Below are positions 47,328 to 59,220 of a DNA stretch of 64,000 nucleotides, piece by piece. Source of the stretch: Jiella pelagia (GTDB taxonomy: Bacteria > Pseudomonadota > Alphaproteobacteria > Rhizobiales > Rhizobiaceae); assembly GCF_026898155.1 (NCBI RefSeq), contig NZ_CP114029.1:1991501-2055500 (forward strand), in the 5' to 3' direction. Position 1 is the stretch's first letter. Each line of letters opens with the position of its first letter. The position numbers and the translations under genes are program-made. The notes beneath the pieces were generated by a model that did no database searches, was not told the origin of the DNA, and saw only the letters and a program-made list of their open reading frames with translations.

Positions 47328-48951
47328 TTACAGGTCGAGCACGAGCCGCTCGGGATCCTCCAGGCTCTCCTTCACCCGCACCAGGAACGTCACGGCTTCC
47401 TTGCCGTCGACGATCCGGTGATCGTAGGAAAGCGCCAGATACATCATCGGCCGGATCACCACCTGGCCACCGATCGCCATCGGCCGCTCCTGGATCTTGT
47501 GCATTCCGAGAATGCCCGACTGCGGCGCGTTGAGGATCGGCGTCGACATCAGCGAGCCGTAGACGCCGCCATTGGTGATGGTGAAGGTGCCGCCCTGCAT
47601 GTCGGACATCGACAGCTTGCCGTCGCGCGCCGCCCGAGCGAGGCGACCCAGCTCCTTCTCGATCTCGGCGATGGTCATCTGGTCGGCGTCGCGGATCACC
47701 GGGACGACGAGGCCCTTGTCGGTGCCCACCGCCATGCCGACGTGGCAGAAGTTCTTGTAGACGATCTCGTTGCCGTCGATCTCGGCATTGACCGCCGGGA
47801 TTTCCTTCAGCGCATGACAGATGGCTTTCGTGAAGAAGCCCATGAAGCCGAGCTTCACGCCGTGCTTCTTCTCGAACAGGTCCTTGTATTTCGTCCGCAG
47901 CTCCATGACCGCCGTCATGTCCACCTCGTTGAAGGTGGTGAGCATGGCGGCCGTGTCCTGCGCGTCCTTGAGGCGCCGGGCGATGGTCTGGCGCAGCCGG
48001 GTCATCTTCACCCGCTCCTCGCGGGAAGCATCGTCGGGCGCGGAGGGGGCACGGGCAGCCTTGTCCGGCTTTTCCTGCGGCGAGGACGGAGCGCCCCGGG
48101 CGACGGCGTCGAGGACGTCGCTCTTCAGCACCTGTCCCTTCTTGCCGGAGCCGTCGACGTCGCCGTCCGAAAGGCCCTTTTCCTTCATCATCTTGGCGGC
48201 CGAAGGCGCCGGGGGGCGTCCTTCCTCGGCCTCGACCTGGCGGCGCGGCGTCTCGTCGGTGCCACCACCGACGGCCGTCGAGCCCGATGCGGACGCACCC
48301 GATCCGGCGGATGCTCCCTCCTCGATCTTCAGGAGCAGAGCGCCGACCTTCACCTCGTCGCCCTTCGAAACCACCATCTCGCGGATCACGCCCGCAACCG
48401 GAGAGGGGATTTCCTGCGCCGCCTTGTCGGTCTCGAGTTCAAGGAGGGATTCGTCGACCGCGACACTGTCGCCGACCTTCTTGAAGATCTCGCCGACCGT
48501 CGCCTCGGTGACGGATTCGCCCGCCGCCGGAACCATCACCTCGACGAGCTTGCCGCCGCCCTTCTCGGCCGGGGCGGCGCCATTGCCGGAAGCCTTCGCG
48601 TCGCCAGAGCCGCCGCCGCCGTAGTCCGACGCCGTCTCGGCCGCCTGGTCGGCCTTCGCCGCCTGGCTCTTGGGCTTTTCGGTGGCCTTCGCAGTGCCGC
48701 CGGCCTTGCCTTCGCCCTCGCCGATCATGCCGATGAGCGCACCGACGGCGACGGTCTCGCCTTCCTTGACGACGATCTCCTCGAGGACGCCGGCGGCGGG
48801 CGCCGGCACCTCGACCGTCACCTTGTCGGTTTCGAGGCTCGGCAATGGTTTCGTCCTGCTCCACCCGGTCACCGGGCTGCTTGAACCACTGGCCGATCGT
48901 CGCTTCGGTCACGGATTCGCCGAGGGTCGGCACTTTGATTTCGGTAGCCAT
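47328..48951 (-). CDS. sucB: 2-oxoglutarate dehydrogenase E2 with two lipoyl domains (insertion at 48834-48840)
   Basis: The corrected dihydrolipoyl succinyltransferase is 540 residues, longer than the roughly 400-420 of most SucB. It has two lipoyl domains, each with its lipoylation lysine in ETDKV (about residue 42) and ETDKA (about 175). They are joined by Ala/Gly/Lys-rich linkers and followed by an E1/E3-binding domain ([19 protein letters not shown]) and the catalytic core ending [13 protein letters not shown] with the active histidine. The extra base at GAGGCTC lies in the first lipoyl motif; its removal gives ETIAELETDKV. It follows sucA by 58 bases. Confidence 0.92.
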
Positions 48952-49009
48952 CTGTCTCGTTCGTTCGATCTGGGCTCAAAGGCGGTTTGGATGGACGTGC
49001 GACCGGCTT

Positions 49010-51996
49010 TCAGCCGAGCGCGTCCTCGAGGAAGTCGGCGAGCTGCTTCTGGTGGTTCGCCATCGTGCCGGCGGCCGGCGAGGCCGAGGCCGCACGGCCG
49101 GTGTAGCGGACCCTGCGCTTCTCCGCATCGATATGGTCCAGAACCCATTCGAGATAAGGGTCGATGAAGGACCAGGCGCCCATGTTCTTCGGCTCTTCCT
49201 GGCACCAGACCATCTCCGCCTGCTTGAAGCGGGAGAGTTCGGTGATCAGGGCTTTCGCCGGGAACGGATAGAGCTGTTCGAGACGCAGGAGATAGACGTC
49301 GTCGATGCCGCGCTTCTCGCGCTCCTCGTAGAGGTCGAAATAGACCTTGCCCGAGCACATGACGACGCGCTTGATCTTGTCGTTCGAAACGAGCTTCGTC
49401 GCCGCGTTCTTGTCGAGCCTCGGCATCGTCCCACAACAGCCGGTGGAAGCTCGTCTCGCCCGCCATCTCCGACAGCTTGGAGACCGCCCGCTTGTGGCGC
49501 AGCAGCGACTTCGGCGTCATCAGGATCAGCGGCTTTCTGAAGTCGCGCTTCATCTGCCGCCTGAGGATGTGAAAGTAGTTGGCCGGCGTCGTGCAGTTGG
49601 CCACCTGCATGTTGTCCTCGGCGCACATCTGCAGGAAGCGCTCCAGACGGGCGGAGGAATGCTCCGGCCCCTGCCCCTCGTAGCCGTGCGGCAGCAAGAG
49701 GACGAGGCCGGACATGCGCAGCCACTTGCGCTCGCCCGACGAGATGAACTGGTCGATCACCACCTGAGCGCCATTGGCGAAGTCGCCGAACTGGGCTTCC
49801 CAGAGCGTCAGGGCGTTCGGCTCGGCGAGCGAGTAGCCGTATTCGTAGCCGAGCACCGCTTCCTCCGAGAGCATCGAATTGATGACCTCGTAGACCGCCT
49901 GGCCCTTGGCGAGGTTGGCGAGCGGGATGTGGCGGCTCTCGTCCTCCTGGTCGTAGAGGACCGAGTGGCGCTGGGAGAAGGTGCCGCGCTCGACGTCCTG
50001 GCCGGAAAGACGCACCGGGTGACCCTCGGTGACGAGCGTGCCGAAGGCGAGCGCCTCGGCGGTCGCCCAGTCGATGCCCTCGCCACTGTCGATGATCGAG
50101 GCGCGGTTGTCGAGGAAGCGCTTGACGGTGCGGTGGACGTTGAAGCCCTCCGGCACGGCGCTGAGCTTGGCGCCCATCTCCTTCAGCGTCTTCATCGGAA
50201 CGCCGGTGATGCCGCGCCGCGGCTCGTCTTCCTTCTCGGCCTTTCTGAGGCCGGACCACGCGCCGTCCAGCCAGTCCGCCTTGTTCGGCAGGTAGCTCTG
50301 GCCGGCCTCGAACTCCTCGTCGAGGGCCTTGCGCCAGTCGGCCTTGCGGTTCTCGATGTCTTCGGCGGTGACGAGCCCCTCGTCCACCAGCTTCTTCGAA
50401 TAGATTTCGAGCGTCGAAGCATGGTTGCGGATGGTCTTGTACATGATCGGCTGGGTGAACGCCGGCTCGTCGCCCTCATTGTGGCCGAAGCGCCGGTAGC
50501 AGATCATGTCGATGACCACCGGCTTGTGGAACTTCATGCGAAATTCCGTGGCGATCTTCGCCGCGTAGACCACCGCTTCCGGATCGTCGCCATTGACGTG
50601 GAAGATCGGCGCCTCGACCATCTTGGCGACGTCCGAGGGATAGGGCGAGGAACGCGAGAAGCGCGGATTGGTGGTGAAGCCGATCTGGTTGTTGATGATG
50701 ACGTGGATCGTGCCGGCGACCCGGTGGCCGCGCAGCGCCGACAGGCCGAAGCACTCGGCGACGACGCCCTGGCCGGCAAAGGCCGCATCGCCGTGAAGGA
50801 GCAGCGGCAGGATCTGGGAGCGCGTCTCCAGCGGCACGATCTCGTTGCGCGAGCGGCCGGCCAGCGCATCCTGCTTGGCGCGCACCTTGCCCATCACCAC
50901 CGGATCGACGATCTCAAGATGCGACGGGTTGGCGGTCAGCGACAGATGCACCTTGTTCTGGTCGAACTCCCGGTCGGACGAAGCGCCGAGATGGTACTTC
51001 ACGTCGCCCGAGCCCTCGACGTCGTCGGGCTTGAAGGAGCCGCCCTTGAACTCGTGGAAGATCGCCCGGTGCGGCTTGCCCATCACTTGGGCGAGCACGT
51101 TCAACCGGCCGCGATGCGCCATGCCGAGGACGATTTCCTTCAGGCCCAGCTGGCCGCCGCGCTTGATGATCTGTTCCAGCGCCGGGATCAGCGATTCCGA
51201 GCCGTCGAGGCCGAAGCGCTTGGTGCCCTTGTATTTCACGTCGAGGAACTTCTCGAAGCCCTCGGCCTCGATCAGCTTGTTCAGGATCGCCCGCTTGCCC
51301 TGTTCGGTGAAGGCGACGCCCTTGTCCGGCCCCTCGATGCGCTCCTGCAGCCAGCCCTTCTCTTCGGGGTTGGAGATGTGCATGAACTCGATGCCGAAGG
51401 TCGAGCAATAGGTGCGTTCGAGGATGTCGACCATCTGGCGGATGGTCGCGAACTCCATGCCGAGCACGTTGTCGATGAAGATCTTGCGGTCGTAGTCGGC
51501 CTCGGTGAAACCGTAGGCCTTGGGCGACAGTTCGTTGTAGTCGTCGTCGGCGGGCTTGGCGATGCCGAGCGGATCGAGCTTGGCGTGGAGATGGCCGCGC
51601 ACCCGGTAGGCGCGGATCAGCATCAGCGCGCGGACAGAATCGCGCGTCGCCCGGTTCACCGCCTCGGGCGAGAGCCCCTTGCCGGTCTCCTGCGCCTTTT
51701 CCTTGACCTTGGTCTCGATGCGCTTTTCGACCGGCCCCCAGTTGCCGTCGAGAGCCGAGACCAGCTCGCCGTTCAGCGGGATCGGCCAGTTGTCACGCGA
51801 CCAGGACGGGCCGTCGGCGCTCTTCTTCACGTCCTCGCGCGGATCGCCGAGCCCCTTGAAGAAGGCGCCCCATTCGGCATCGACGGAGGACGGGTCCGCC
51901 TCGTAGGCCGCATAGAGGCTCCTCGATGTAATCGGCATTGCCGCCATAGAGGAAGGAGGTGAGCGCGAAATGATCGTTCGCTTGGCTGCGTGACAT
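49010..51996 (-). CDS. sucA: 2-oxoglutarate dehydrogenase E1 component (two insertions)
   Basis: The corrected product is 994 residues, normal for SucA. It decarboxylates 2-oxoglutarate with thiamine diphosphate and loads succinyl onto SucB. HRGRLNVLAQVMGKP and the GDAAFAGQGVVAE region bind the cofactor. The C-terminal part has SSARLERFLQMCAEDNMQV. Two GAGCTC sites carry an extra base: plus strand 51915-51921 near the N terminus (restores NADYIEELYAAYEADP) and 49415-49421 near the C terminus (restores LLWDDAELDKNAAT). The start MSRSQAND at 51996 is the normal N terminus hidden by the first insertion. Confidence 0.94.
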
Positions 51997-52175
51997 GGTC
52001 AAGTTCGCGGCGCGTGCCGGCGCCGCCTCCTATCGAATTTTTCAAGTCCGGCCGGGCGGATCCCCGATGTGCCGGTTACGAACGCTGCGGTATCCACACT
52101 GCGAATGCGGCCTTGCCGAGGCTTGATAGCGGCAAGGCCTTCAGTTTCCGTTTCCCTTGGGCCGAAAACCTTGCC

Positions 52176-53087
52176 TCAGCCCTTCAGCACCTCGGTGAGC
52201 GTCGTGCCGAGACGGGCCGGCGAGGGAGACACGGTGATGCCGGCCGCTTCCATGGCCGCGATCTTCGATTCCGCGTCGCCCTTGCCGCCGGAGACGACCG
52301 CACCGGCATGGCCCATGGTGCGGCCCTTCGGCGCGGTGCGCCCGGCGATGAAGCCGACCATCGGCTTTTTGCGACCCCTGGCGGCTTCGTCCTTGAGGAA
52401 CTGCGCCGCATCCTCCTCGGCCGAGCCGCCGATCTCGCCGATCATGATGATCGACTTGGTCGCCTCGTCGGCGAGGAACATCTCCAGGACGTCGATGAAC
52501 TCGGTGCCCTTCACCGGATCGCCGCCGATGCCGACGGCCGTGGTCTGGCCGAGGCCTTCATTGGTGGTCTGGAAGACCGCCTCGTAGGTCAACGTGCCAG
52601 AGCGCGAAACGATGCCGACATTGCCCTTCTTGAAGATGTTGCCCGGCATGATGCCGATCTTGCACTCTTTCGGCGTCAGAACGCCCGGGCAGTTCGGGCC
52701 GAGGAGCCGCGACTTCGACTTGTCCAGCTTGGCCTTCACCCGGACCATGTCGGAGACCGGAATACCTTCAGTGATGCAGGTGATGAGGTCGATGCCGGCG
52801 TCGATCGCCTCCTCGATGGCCGCGGCCGCGCCCGAAGGCGGAACGTAGATCACGCTGGCCGTCGCGCCGGTCTTGTCCCTGGCCTCGGCGACGGAGGTGA
52901 AGATCGGCAGCTGCACGGTCTTGCCGCCGGCATTGCCTTCCCACATCTCGCCGCCCTTCTTGGGATGGGTGCCGCCGACCATCTGCGTGCCGAAATAGGC
53001 CAGCGCCTGCTCGGTGTGGAAGCTGCCGGTCTTGCCGGTCAGCCCCTGCACGATGACCTTGGTGTTCTTGTCGACCAGAATGGACAT
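52176..53087 (-). CDS. sucD: Succinyl-CoA synthetase alpha subunit
   Basis: The 303-residue subunit binds CoA and carries the phosphohistidine. [17 protein letters not shown] (13-29) and GGTHPKKGG are the CoA-site landmarks. The catalytic histidine lies in MGHAGAVV near residue 249, with GGKGDAESK after it. The gene is intact. Its partner sucC normally adjoins or overlaps it; here they are 1433 bases apart, separated by a VapBC pair and a secreted-protein gene. Confidence 0.96.
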   Translation of the reverse strand: MSILVDKNTKVIVQGLTGKTGSFHTEQALAYFGTQMVGGTHPKKGGEMWEGNAGGKTVQLPIFTSVAEARDKTGATASVIYVPPSGAAAAIEEAIDAGIDLITCITEGIPVSDMVRVKAKLDKSKSRLLGPNCPGVLTPKECKIGIMPGNIFKKGNVGIVSRSGTLTYEAVFQTTNEGLGQTTAVGIGGDPVKGTEFIDVLEMFLADEATKSIIMIGEIGGSAEEDAAQFLKDEAARGRKKPMVGFIAGRTAPKGRTMGHAGAVVSGGKGDAESKIAAMEAAGITVSPSPARLGTTLTEVLKG

Positions 53088-53132
53088 GGTGCTTTCTACT
53101 CCTTGAAGGTCACCCGATTTCAGAAAAGGGCG

Positions 53133-53549
53133 TTACAGAAACGGATTGATCGCGGTCACCGACCCGTAGGCCTGACCGTGGCTGAGGTCTTCGGTGTAGA
53201 GCGTCTTCGCCCCCAGCCGCTCGGCGGCGGCGACGATGGCGCCGTCCCAGTACGAGATCCGGTAGCGCTGGGAGAGGTCGATCCCGGCAAGGACCAGCCG
53301 CTCGTCGACCGTGACAAAGGGCTTGCGCCCGAGGAGCGACACCCAGCGCCGCGCATCGTCGATGGGCAGCGGTGGCTTCGCCTTGCGGGTTGCGTTGGCG
53401 TAAAACTCGGCAAGAACCTGCCCGCTCGTGCCGAACGGCGCGGTGAGGAGGCCGTGAGCAACCTCCCACTTGGCGGGTTCATCTGCCTGACCGGTAGCGG
53501 CGTAGATGAGAATGTTGGTGTCGAGAAAGACATCAGCGCCAGCGATCAA
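53133..53549 (-). CDS. VapC-type PIN-domain toxin
   Basis: The 138-residue PIN-domain RNase opens DVFLDTNILIYAATG (first acidic residue, D) and carries the acidic residues in ..VLAEFYANATR.., YWDGAIVAAA and YTEDLSHGQ, the order expected of VapC. It should cleave RNA, often initiator tRNA, when freed from the antitoxin. The start is unclear: TTG at 53549 overlaps the antitoxin gene by 17 bases and is preferred, while the upstream ATG at 53618 would begin deep inside the antitoxin. An ATG near 53533 is out of frame. It lies just upstream of sucD. Confidence 0.82.
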   Translation of the reverse strand: MIAGADVFLDTNILIYAATGQADEPAKWEVAHGLLTAPFGTSGQVLAEFYANATRKAKPPLPIDDARRWVSLLGRKPFVTVDERLVLAGIDLSQRYRISYWDGAIVAAAERLGAKTLYTEDLSHGQAYGSVTAINPFL

Positions 53550-53796
53550 ACCGTGGCTCTCCGGAGTAGGTATCCTCGCGGCTGGGACGCCAAGCGCCCA
53601 TGCCGGCCCTGCTCTCACGCGACAGCTTCAACAGCTCTTCGGTGACTTCGTCACGCTCCTGCTCCTGCTCGACCAACCGCTGGAGATAGGTGCGCACCAT
53701 CTCGTTGACGCTCGTCCGCCGCATCGCGGCGAGAACGCGCACCTTGTCGAGAAGGTCCTCGTCGATGGCGAGGGTGATGTTCTTGGCCATGGCCAT
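53533..53796 (-). CDS. VapB-type ribbon-helix-helix antitoxin
   Basis: The 87-residue partner of the PIN toxin starts MAMAKNITLAIDEDLLDKVR, a ribbon-helix-helix DNA-binding domain, with the second helix at TSVNEMVRTYLQRL. A C-terminal acidic and Trp/Arg-rich tail should wrap the toxin active site. It is read just before the toxin gene and overlaps it, the usual antitoxin-first order. It probably represses its own promoter in the 78-base gap after the secreted-protein gene. Confidence 0.83.
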   Translation of the reverse strand: MAMAKNITLAIDEDLLDKVRVLAAMRRTSVNEMVRTYLQRLVEQEQERDEVTEELLKLSRESRAGMGAWRPSREDTYSGEPRFDRWR

Positions 53797-53874
53797 AAGC
53801 CGATCGCTGCTCGACACGGGTTATGTGGAGCACATATCCTGTGTGGGTCGTCTTTTCAATGACCTCTCTGGAGA

Positions 53875-54489
53875 TCACCCCGCCGGCTTCGCCCCGGCCT
53901 TTTTCCCAAGCTCGGTCAGCTCCGCCCGGCCCATTGTCAGAACGAAGCGTGTGCCGCCGGCCGGGATCGCGGTCATCGTCACGACTTGGCCGCTGTCGTC
54001 GACGAAGCTCCACAGCCCCGCCCCCGCCTGCGCCATGCCGATGATGCCGCCGCCGCCGGCAACACCGTCGATCTTCGACAACACCGCCGTGTCGAGATCC
54101 TCGGGCTTGGTCGCCAGCACCATCTGGCAGCTGGTCGCGACCACATGGGGAAACTGGACGCGGTTGATGGTGATGAAGCTGCCGTCGTCCTTCGTCGCCG
54201 AGAACATGCCGGCGGCCGCCATCACGCCGGCGGAAAGACCATCGGTGTCGCCGCCGGCGGCCTTCCAGCCCTTCGAAAGGGCAATCTGCCCGGCCTCCGG
54301 CACTTGTTTGAGCCCGGTCGAGCAGATCTCCAGATAGTCGGCGATCGTCTGCGACGCGCCGTCCGGCGGCGTCAGCGGCAGCTTGACACCGTCCGCCGTG
54401 GCCGAGCCGGCCATCGCGACGAGGCATCCCAATGCCAGAACGGCCCGGGTGATCCCCCGAGCCGCTTCATCAGACCGATGATCGGTCAT
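53875..54489 (-). CDS. Secreted protein of unknown function between sucC and vapB
   Basis: The product is 204 residues. A signal peptide (hydrophobic 14-31, cleavage after A-T-A) follows a charged N-terminal tail. The mature part is Gly/Ala-rich with a single cysteine pair (EICSTGL, TSCQMVL) and ends in Lys/Ala/Pro. The ATG at 54489 has GGGAGGAC just upstream. I cannot name the family. It begins 31 bases after the sucC stop, so it is an insertion in the TCA operon, perhaps together with vapBC. Confidence 0.6.
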   Translation of the reverse strand: MTDHRSDEAARGITRAVLALGCLVAMAGSATADGVKLPLTPPDGASQTIADYLEICSTGLKQVPEAGQIALSKGWKAAGGDTDGLSAGVMAAAGMFSATKDDGSFITINRVQFPHVVATSCQMVLATKPEDLDTAVLSKIDGVAGGGGIIGMAQAGAGLWSFVDDSGQVVTMTAIPAGGTRFVLTMGRAELTELGKKAGAKPAG

Positions 54490-54520
54490 ATTACGTCCTC
54501 CCGTATCGTCTCGCGGCCGT

Positions 54521-55711
54521 TCAGCCGATCGCCGCGACGATCTTCTTCGCCGCGTCGTCGAGGTCGTCGGCCGCCGTGATGGCGAGGCCGCTCTCGTTGA
54601 GGATCTTCTTGCCGAGATCGACATTCGTCCCTTCGAGGCGCACCACCAGAGGCACCTTGAGGCCGACTTCCTTCACCGCGGCGACGACGCCCTCGGCGAT
54701 GACGTCACACTTCATGATGCCGCCGAAGATGTTGACGAGGATGCCCTGCACGGCCGGATCGGCGGTGATGATCTTGAAGGCCGCGGCGACCTTCTCCTTG
54801 TTGGCGCCGCCGCCGACGTCGCAGAAGTTCGCCGGCTCCTTGCCGTAGAGCTTGATGATGTCCATCGTCGCCATGGCGAGACCGGCGCCGTTGACCATGC
54901 AGCCGATATTGCCGTCGAGCGCCACATAGGCGAGGTCCCACTTGGAGGCCTCGATCTCCTTGGCGTCTTCCTCGCTCTCGTCGCGCAGCGCCCGGATGTC
55001 GTCGTGGCGGAACAGCGCATTGCCGTCGAAGGAAACCTTGGCGTCGAGAACCCGCAGGTGGCCGTCTTTCATGACGATCAACGGGTTGATCTCGAGCAGG
55101 CTCATGTCCTTCTCGGTGAAGGCCTTGTAGAGGATCGGGAAGAGCTGCATCCCGTCGACCTTGGCGGCGCCGCCGAGTTTCAGGGCGGTGCAGAGCTTTT
55201 CGGCGTCGCCGGCCGTCACGCCCGCAATCGGGTCGATCGGCACGGTGATGATCTTGTCCGGCGTCTCTTCGGCGACGGTCTCGATGTCCATGCCGCCCTC
55301 GGTGGAGGCGACGAAGGCGATCTGGCCGACCGAGCGATCGACGAGCAGCGACAGATAGAGCTCGCGGTCGATGTCGGCGCCGTCCTCGATATAGAGGCGG
55401 TTCACCACCTTGCCGGCGTCGCCCGTCTGCTTGGTCACGAGGGTGTTGCCGAGCATCTCCTTGGCGTGGGCAACGGCCTCCTCGATCGACTTCGCCAGCC
55501 GGACGCCGCCCTTGGCGTCGGGGCCGAGTTCCTTGAACTTGCCCTTGCCGCGACCGCCGGCGTGAATCTGGCTCTTCACCACATAGAGCGGGCCGGGAAG
55601 CTGCTTCGCCGCGGCCTCGGCTTCGTCGGCGGAGGTGATGGCGACGCCTTCCGCGACGGGGGCGCCATAGCCCTTGAGGACTTCCTTGGCCTGATATTCG
55701 TGGATGTTCAT
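54521..55711 (-). CDS. sucC: Succinyl-CoA synthetase beta subunit
   Basis: The 396-residue ATP-grasp subunit supplies the nucleotide site for making ATP/GTP from succinyl-CoA. It begins [16 protein letters not shown]. The ATP-grasp lysine region is [14 protein letters not shown], and the CoA-ligase end has [15 protein letters not shown]. It is intact, with one undisturbed GAGCTC at 55358-55363. It follows mdh by 81 bases; sucD does not follow directly. Confidence 0.96.
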   Translation of the reverse strand: MNIHEYQAKEVLKGYGAPVAEGVAITSADEAEAAAKQLPGPLYVVKSQIHAGGRGKGKFKELGPDAKGGVRLAKSIEEAVAHAKEMLGNTLVTKQTGDAGKVVNRLYIEDGADIDRELYLSLLVDRSVGQIAFVASTEGGMDIETVAEETPDKIITVPIDPIAGVTAGDAEKLCTALKLGGAAKVDGMQLFPILYKAFTEKDMSLLEINPLIVMKDGHLRVLDAKVSFDGNALFRHDDIRALRDESEEDAKEIEASKWDLAYVALDGNIGCMVNGAGLAMATMDIIKLYGKEPANFCDVGGGANKEKVAAAFKIITADPAVQGILVNIFGGIMKCDVIAEGVVAAVKEVGLKVPLVVRLEGTNVDLGKKILNESGLAITAADDLDDAAKKIVAAIG

Positions 55712-55792
55712 GGAAAGTGTCCGGCCTCTCGTTGAGCCTCGATGGCGGAAGAAGGAAGAAAGCCGGGGCGTCGACCCCGGCTTGAAAGAAAC

Positions 55793-57140
<1,348 letters not shown>

Positions 57141-57549
57141 TCAGCGGCCCCGCCGCGCTTCCCGCTTCGCCTTCCGGCGCGCCTCGGCATCTTCGGCGAC
57201 CCGTTCCAGCTCGGCGAGAACGCGCGCCACTTCTTGAGGATCTAGTGAGGTAATCGTTTCCGCCAAGCGGTTGGCCAGCCGCGTCGCCTCGGGCGACAGG
57301 CCGGCGGTCTCGACGACGATCTTCGGATGGGAGAGTTCGGCGAGGCGTTCGAGGCTCTTCCGCGTCGTCCCAGATCACCCCGAGATAGCCGATGATCCGC
57401 TGCAGCATCGCCCAGGTCGGGCGGCCGCGGCGGCCGTGTTCCAGCGCCGAGAGATAGGCCGAGGAGACGCCGAGGGCCCGCGCCATGTCCTGCTGGGTGA
57501 CGCCGCGCTCGCGCCGCAGCAGCCTTACCTTCTCGCCGAACGGGGTCAT
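57141..57549 (-). CDS. XRE-family helix-turn-helix regulator (insertion at 57351-57357)
   Basis: The corrected protein is 135 residues. The Cro/C1-type domain is at residues 5-60 (VRLLRRERGVTQQDMARALGVSSAYLSALEHG), and a helical tail with DPQEVARVLAELERV and many Arg/Lys at the end follows. GAGGCTC at 57351-57357 breaks the frame; without the extra base it reads DDAEELERLAELSHPKI. A helix-turn-helix gene next to smr is a common pairing in Hyphomicrobiales. Its ATG overlaps the smr stop (ATGA). Confidence 0.82.
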
Positions 57550-58109
57550 CTGATGCGCCTCACCCGCACATAGAGCGCCCCGTCGCCGCCATGGTGGCGC
57601 TCGGCGCTCTCAAAGCCGGAAACGAGGCCGCGAAACTGCGGGCTGGCGAACCACTGCGGCACGACCCGCCGCAGGATACCGCGCGAGCCGCCGGGCATGC
57701 CCCGGCCGGTGATGATGAGGACGTGGCGCAGCCCCATCGCCTGGGCCTGGGCAAGAAAGCGCGCCAGCGCCGCATGGGCGGCAAGCTGGGTCATTTCGTG
57801 CAGGTCGAGCCGGGCCTCGATGGGAAGCCGCCCCTTGGCGAGCTTGCGCCGGGTCGGCCGCTCGATCGGGTGCTGGGAGGGCGGCGGCGGGAGGGCGGGC
57901 TTCCTCGGCTCCTTGAGCGCTTGCGGGAGCGTCGCGGACTTTGCCGCCGCGTCCGTCGGCGCGGGCGGCGAAGACAGGGTCTTCGCCTGTGCCGTGACGA
58001 CCGGCTCGTCCACCTTCGGGCCAGCGCGCCCCTTCAGCGGCACCGCCTGGCGCGCGACGCTCGCCCACAGCCGCCTGTCTTCCTCGCTCAGGATGCGCCG
58101 ACGCCTCAT
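57546..58109 (-). CDS. Smr-domain protein (DNA endonuclease SmrA-like)
   Basis: The product is 187 residues. A basic N-terminal helix (RRRRILSEEDRRLWASVARQ) and a Pro/Ala linker precede a C-terminal Smr domain with LDLHEMTQ (the LDLHG-type motif, about 104-111) and the VLIITGRG motif near 135. Smr domains nick or cleave nucleic acid. The bacterial stand-alone form has an uncertain role in DNA repair or ribosome rescue. The start at 58109 overlaps the mltA stop. A longer open frame upstream is antisense-like and rejected. Confidence 0.85.
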   Translation of the reverse strand: MRRRRILSEEDRRLWASVARQAVPLKGRAGPKVDEPVVTAQAKTLSSPPAPTDAAAKSATLPQALKEPRKPALPPPPSQHPIERPTRRKLAKGRLPIEARLDLHEMTQLAAHAALARFLAQAQAMGLRHVLIITGRGMPGGSRGILRRVVPQWFASPQFRGLVSGFESAERHHGGDGALYVRVRRIR

Positions 58110-59203
58110 TGCGTCAGCTCGCCTGCCAGATCGCGAGGAACGAGAACGAAGAACTCTGCCTGGTGCCGGATCGTCCCGGCGATGGCGCCCGCCGCATCGC
58201 CGGTGCCGACGAAGATGTCGGCCCGCGCCGGCCCGAGGATCGCCGAGCCGGTGTCCTGGGCGATCATCGTCCGTCGGAACGGCTCGCCGCCGATCGAAAG
58301 ACTGTCCGAGGAAATGAAATAAGGGATGCCATAGGTCGCAAGCTGCCGGTCGACGGCGATCGAGGCGAGCGGCGTCAGCGGCACCTTGGCGGCACCGACC
58401 GGCCCGAGCGCCGGATCCTCGACCGGGATTTCCGCAAAGAAGATGAAGGAACGGTTGCGGTCGAGCACCTCGTCGACCCGCGCCGGGTTTCTGGCGAACC
58501 ACGCCTTGATCCCGGCCATGTCGGCCTCGGCAAGCGTCAGCTCGCCGGCCTCGACGAGGCTGCGGCCGATGGCGGTGAAGGGGTGGCCGGTCTTTCCGGC
58601 ATAGCCGACACGGACTTGCCGCCCGTCCCGCATGACGAGCCGCGCCGATCCCTGCACATGGATGAAGAAGGCCTCGACCTTCGCCTCCAGCCAAGCGATT
58701 TCGAGGTCGCGGCCCTCCAGCGCACCGGCCTCGATCGCCGCGCGGTCGAAATATTCGCCGATCATGCCGCAGCCGAGCCGCCGGCCGAAGCGGAACTCCG
58801 GATCGAAGCCCGGCGGCCGACTGACCTCGTCGATGGCGACGAGATCGTCCGGCCGGCCATAGAGCGGAAAGCGGAAGCGATCGTCCGGCGTATCGGAGGC
58901 TTCGACCACCGGCTCGTAATAGCCGGTGAGGAACCCCGTCCCCTTCTCCGGAACGATGGCGAGCGGCACGAAATGGGTCTCGAAGAAGCGTCTTGCCGCC
59001 GCGACGTCGCTCAGCTCCCCGACATCCAGCGCCGCCTGCGCCGCCGCATGAAAAGCCTCGGACCGAAGCCCGAGCGAGCCCGTCGGGAAGGCGCCGGCAA
59101 GAAGCCGGGCGGCGCTGGCTCGAAACGCATCGAAGGCGGCGAGATGATCGCCGCCGTCAAAGCCGTTCAGGTCAGCGAAGCTGCGACGAAGAAAGGTGGT
59201 CAC
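58106..59203 (-). CDS. mltA: Membrane-bound lytic murein transglycosylase A
   Basis: The 365-residue enzyme cleaves peptidoglycan between MurNAc and GlcNAc, forming 1,6-anhydro ends. Landmarks are FLTGYYEPVVEAS (near 104), the MltA barrel with FFIHVQGSARL and, in the C-terminal 3D domain, the catalytic aspartate in MIAQDTGSAILGPARADIFVG. No signal peptide is seen at MTTFLRRSFADL, so export is not explained; many Hyphomicrobiales MltA start the same way. It stands between the Tim44-like gene and smr, a conserved order. Confidence 0.9.
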   Translation of the reverse strand: MTTFLRRSFADLNGFDGGDHLAAFDAFRASAARLLAGAFPTGSLGLRSEAFHAAAQAALDVGELSDVAAARRFFETHFVPLAIVPEKGTGFLTGYYEPVVEASDTPDDRFRFPLYGRPDDLVAIDEVSRPPGFDPEFRFGRRLGCGMIGEYFDRAAIEAGALEGRDLEIAWLEAKVEAFFIHVQGSARLVMRDGRQVRVGYAGKTGHPFTAIGRSLVEAGELTLAEADMAGIKAWFARNPARVDEVLDRNRSFIFFAEIPVEDPALGPVGAAKVPLTPLASIAVDRQLATYGIPYFISSDSLSIGGEPFRRTMIAQDTGSAILGPARADIFVGTGDAAGAIAGTIRHQAEFFVLVPRDLAGELTQ

Positions 59204-59220
59204 CGCCGGCGCCCAAGACG

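Noticed and set aside
47295..48884. Plus-strand open frame of 529 codons opposite sucB
   Set aside because: It is the shadow of sucB codons.
49347..51962. Plus-strand open frame of about 871 codons opposite sucA
   Set aside because: It is an antisense shadow of sucA with the same skewed composition and no recognisable motif.
58110..58694. Longer Smr protein starting at 58694
   Set aside because: The extra part is the shifted frame of mltA; the ATG at 58109 overlaps the mltA stop in the usual ATGA fashion.
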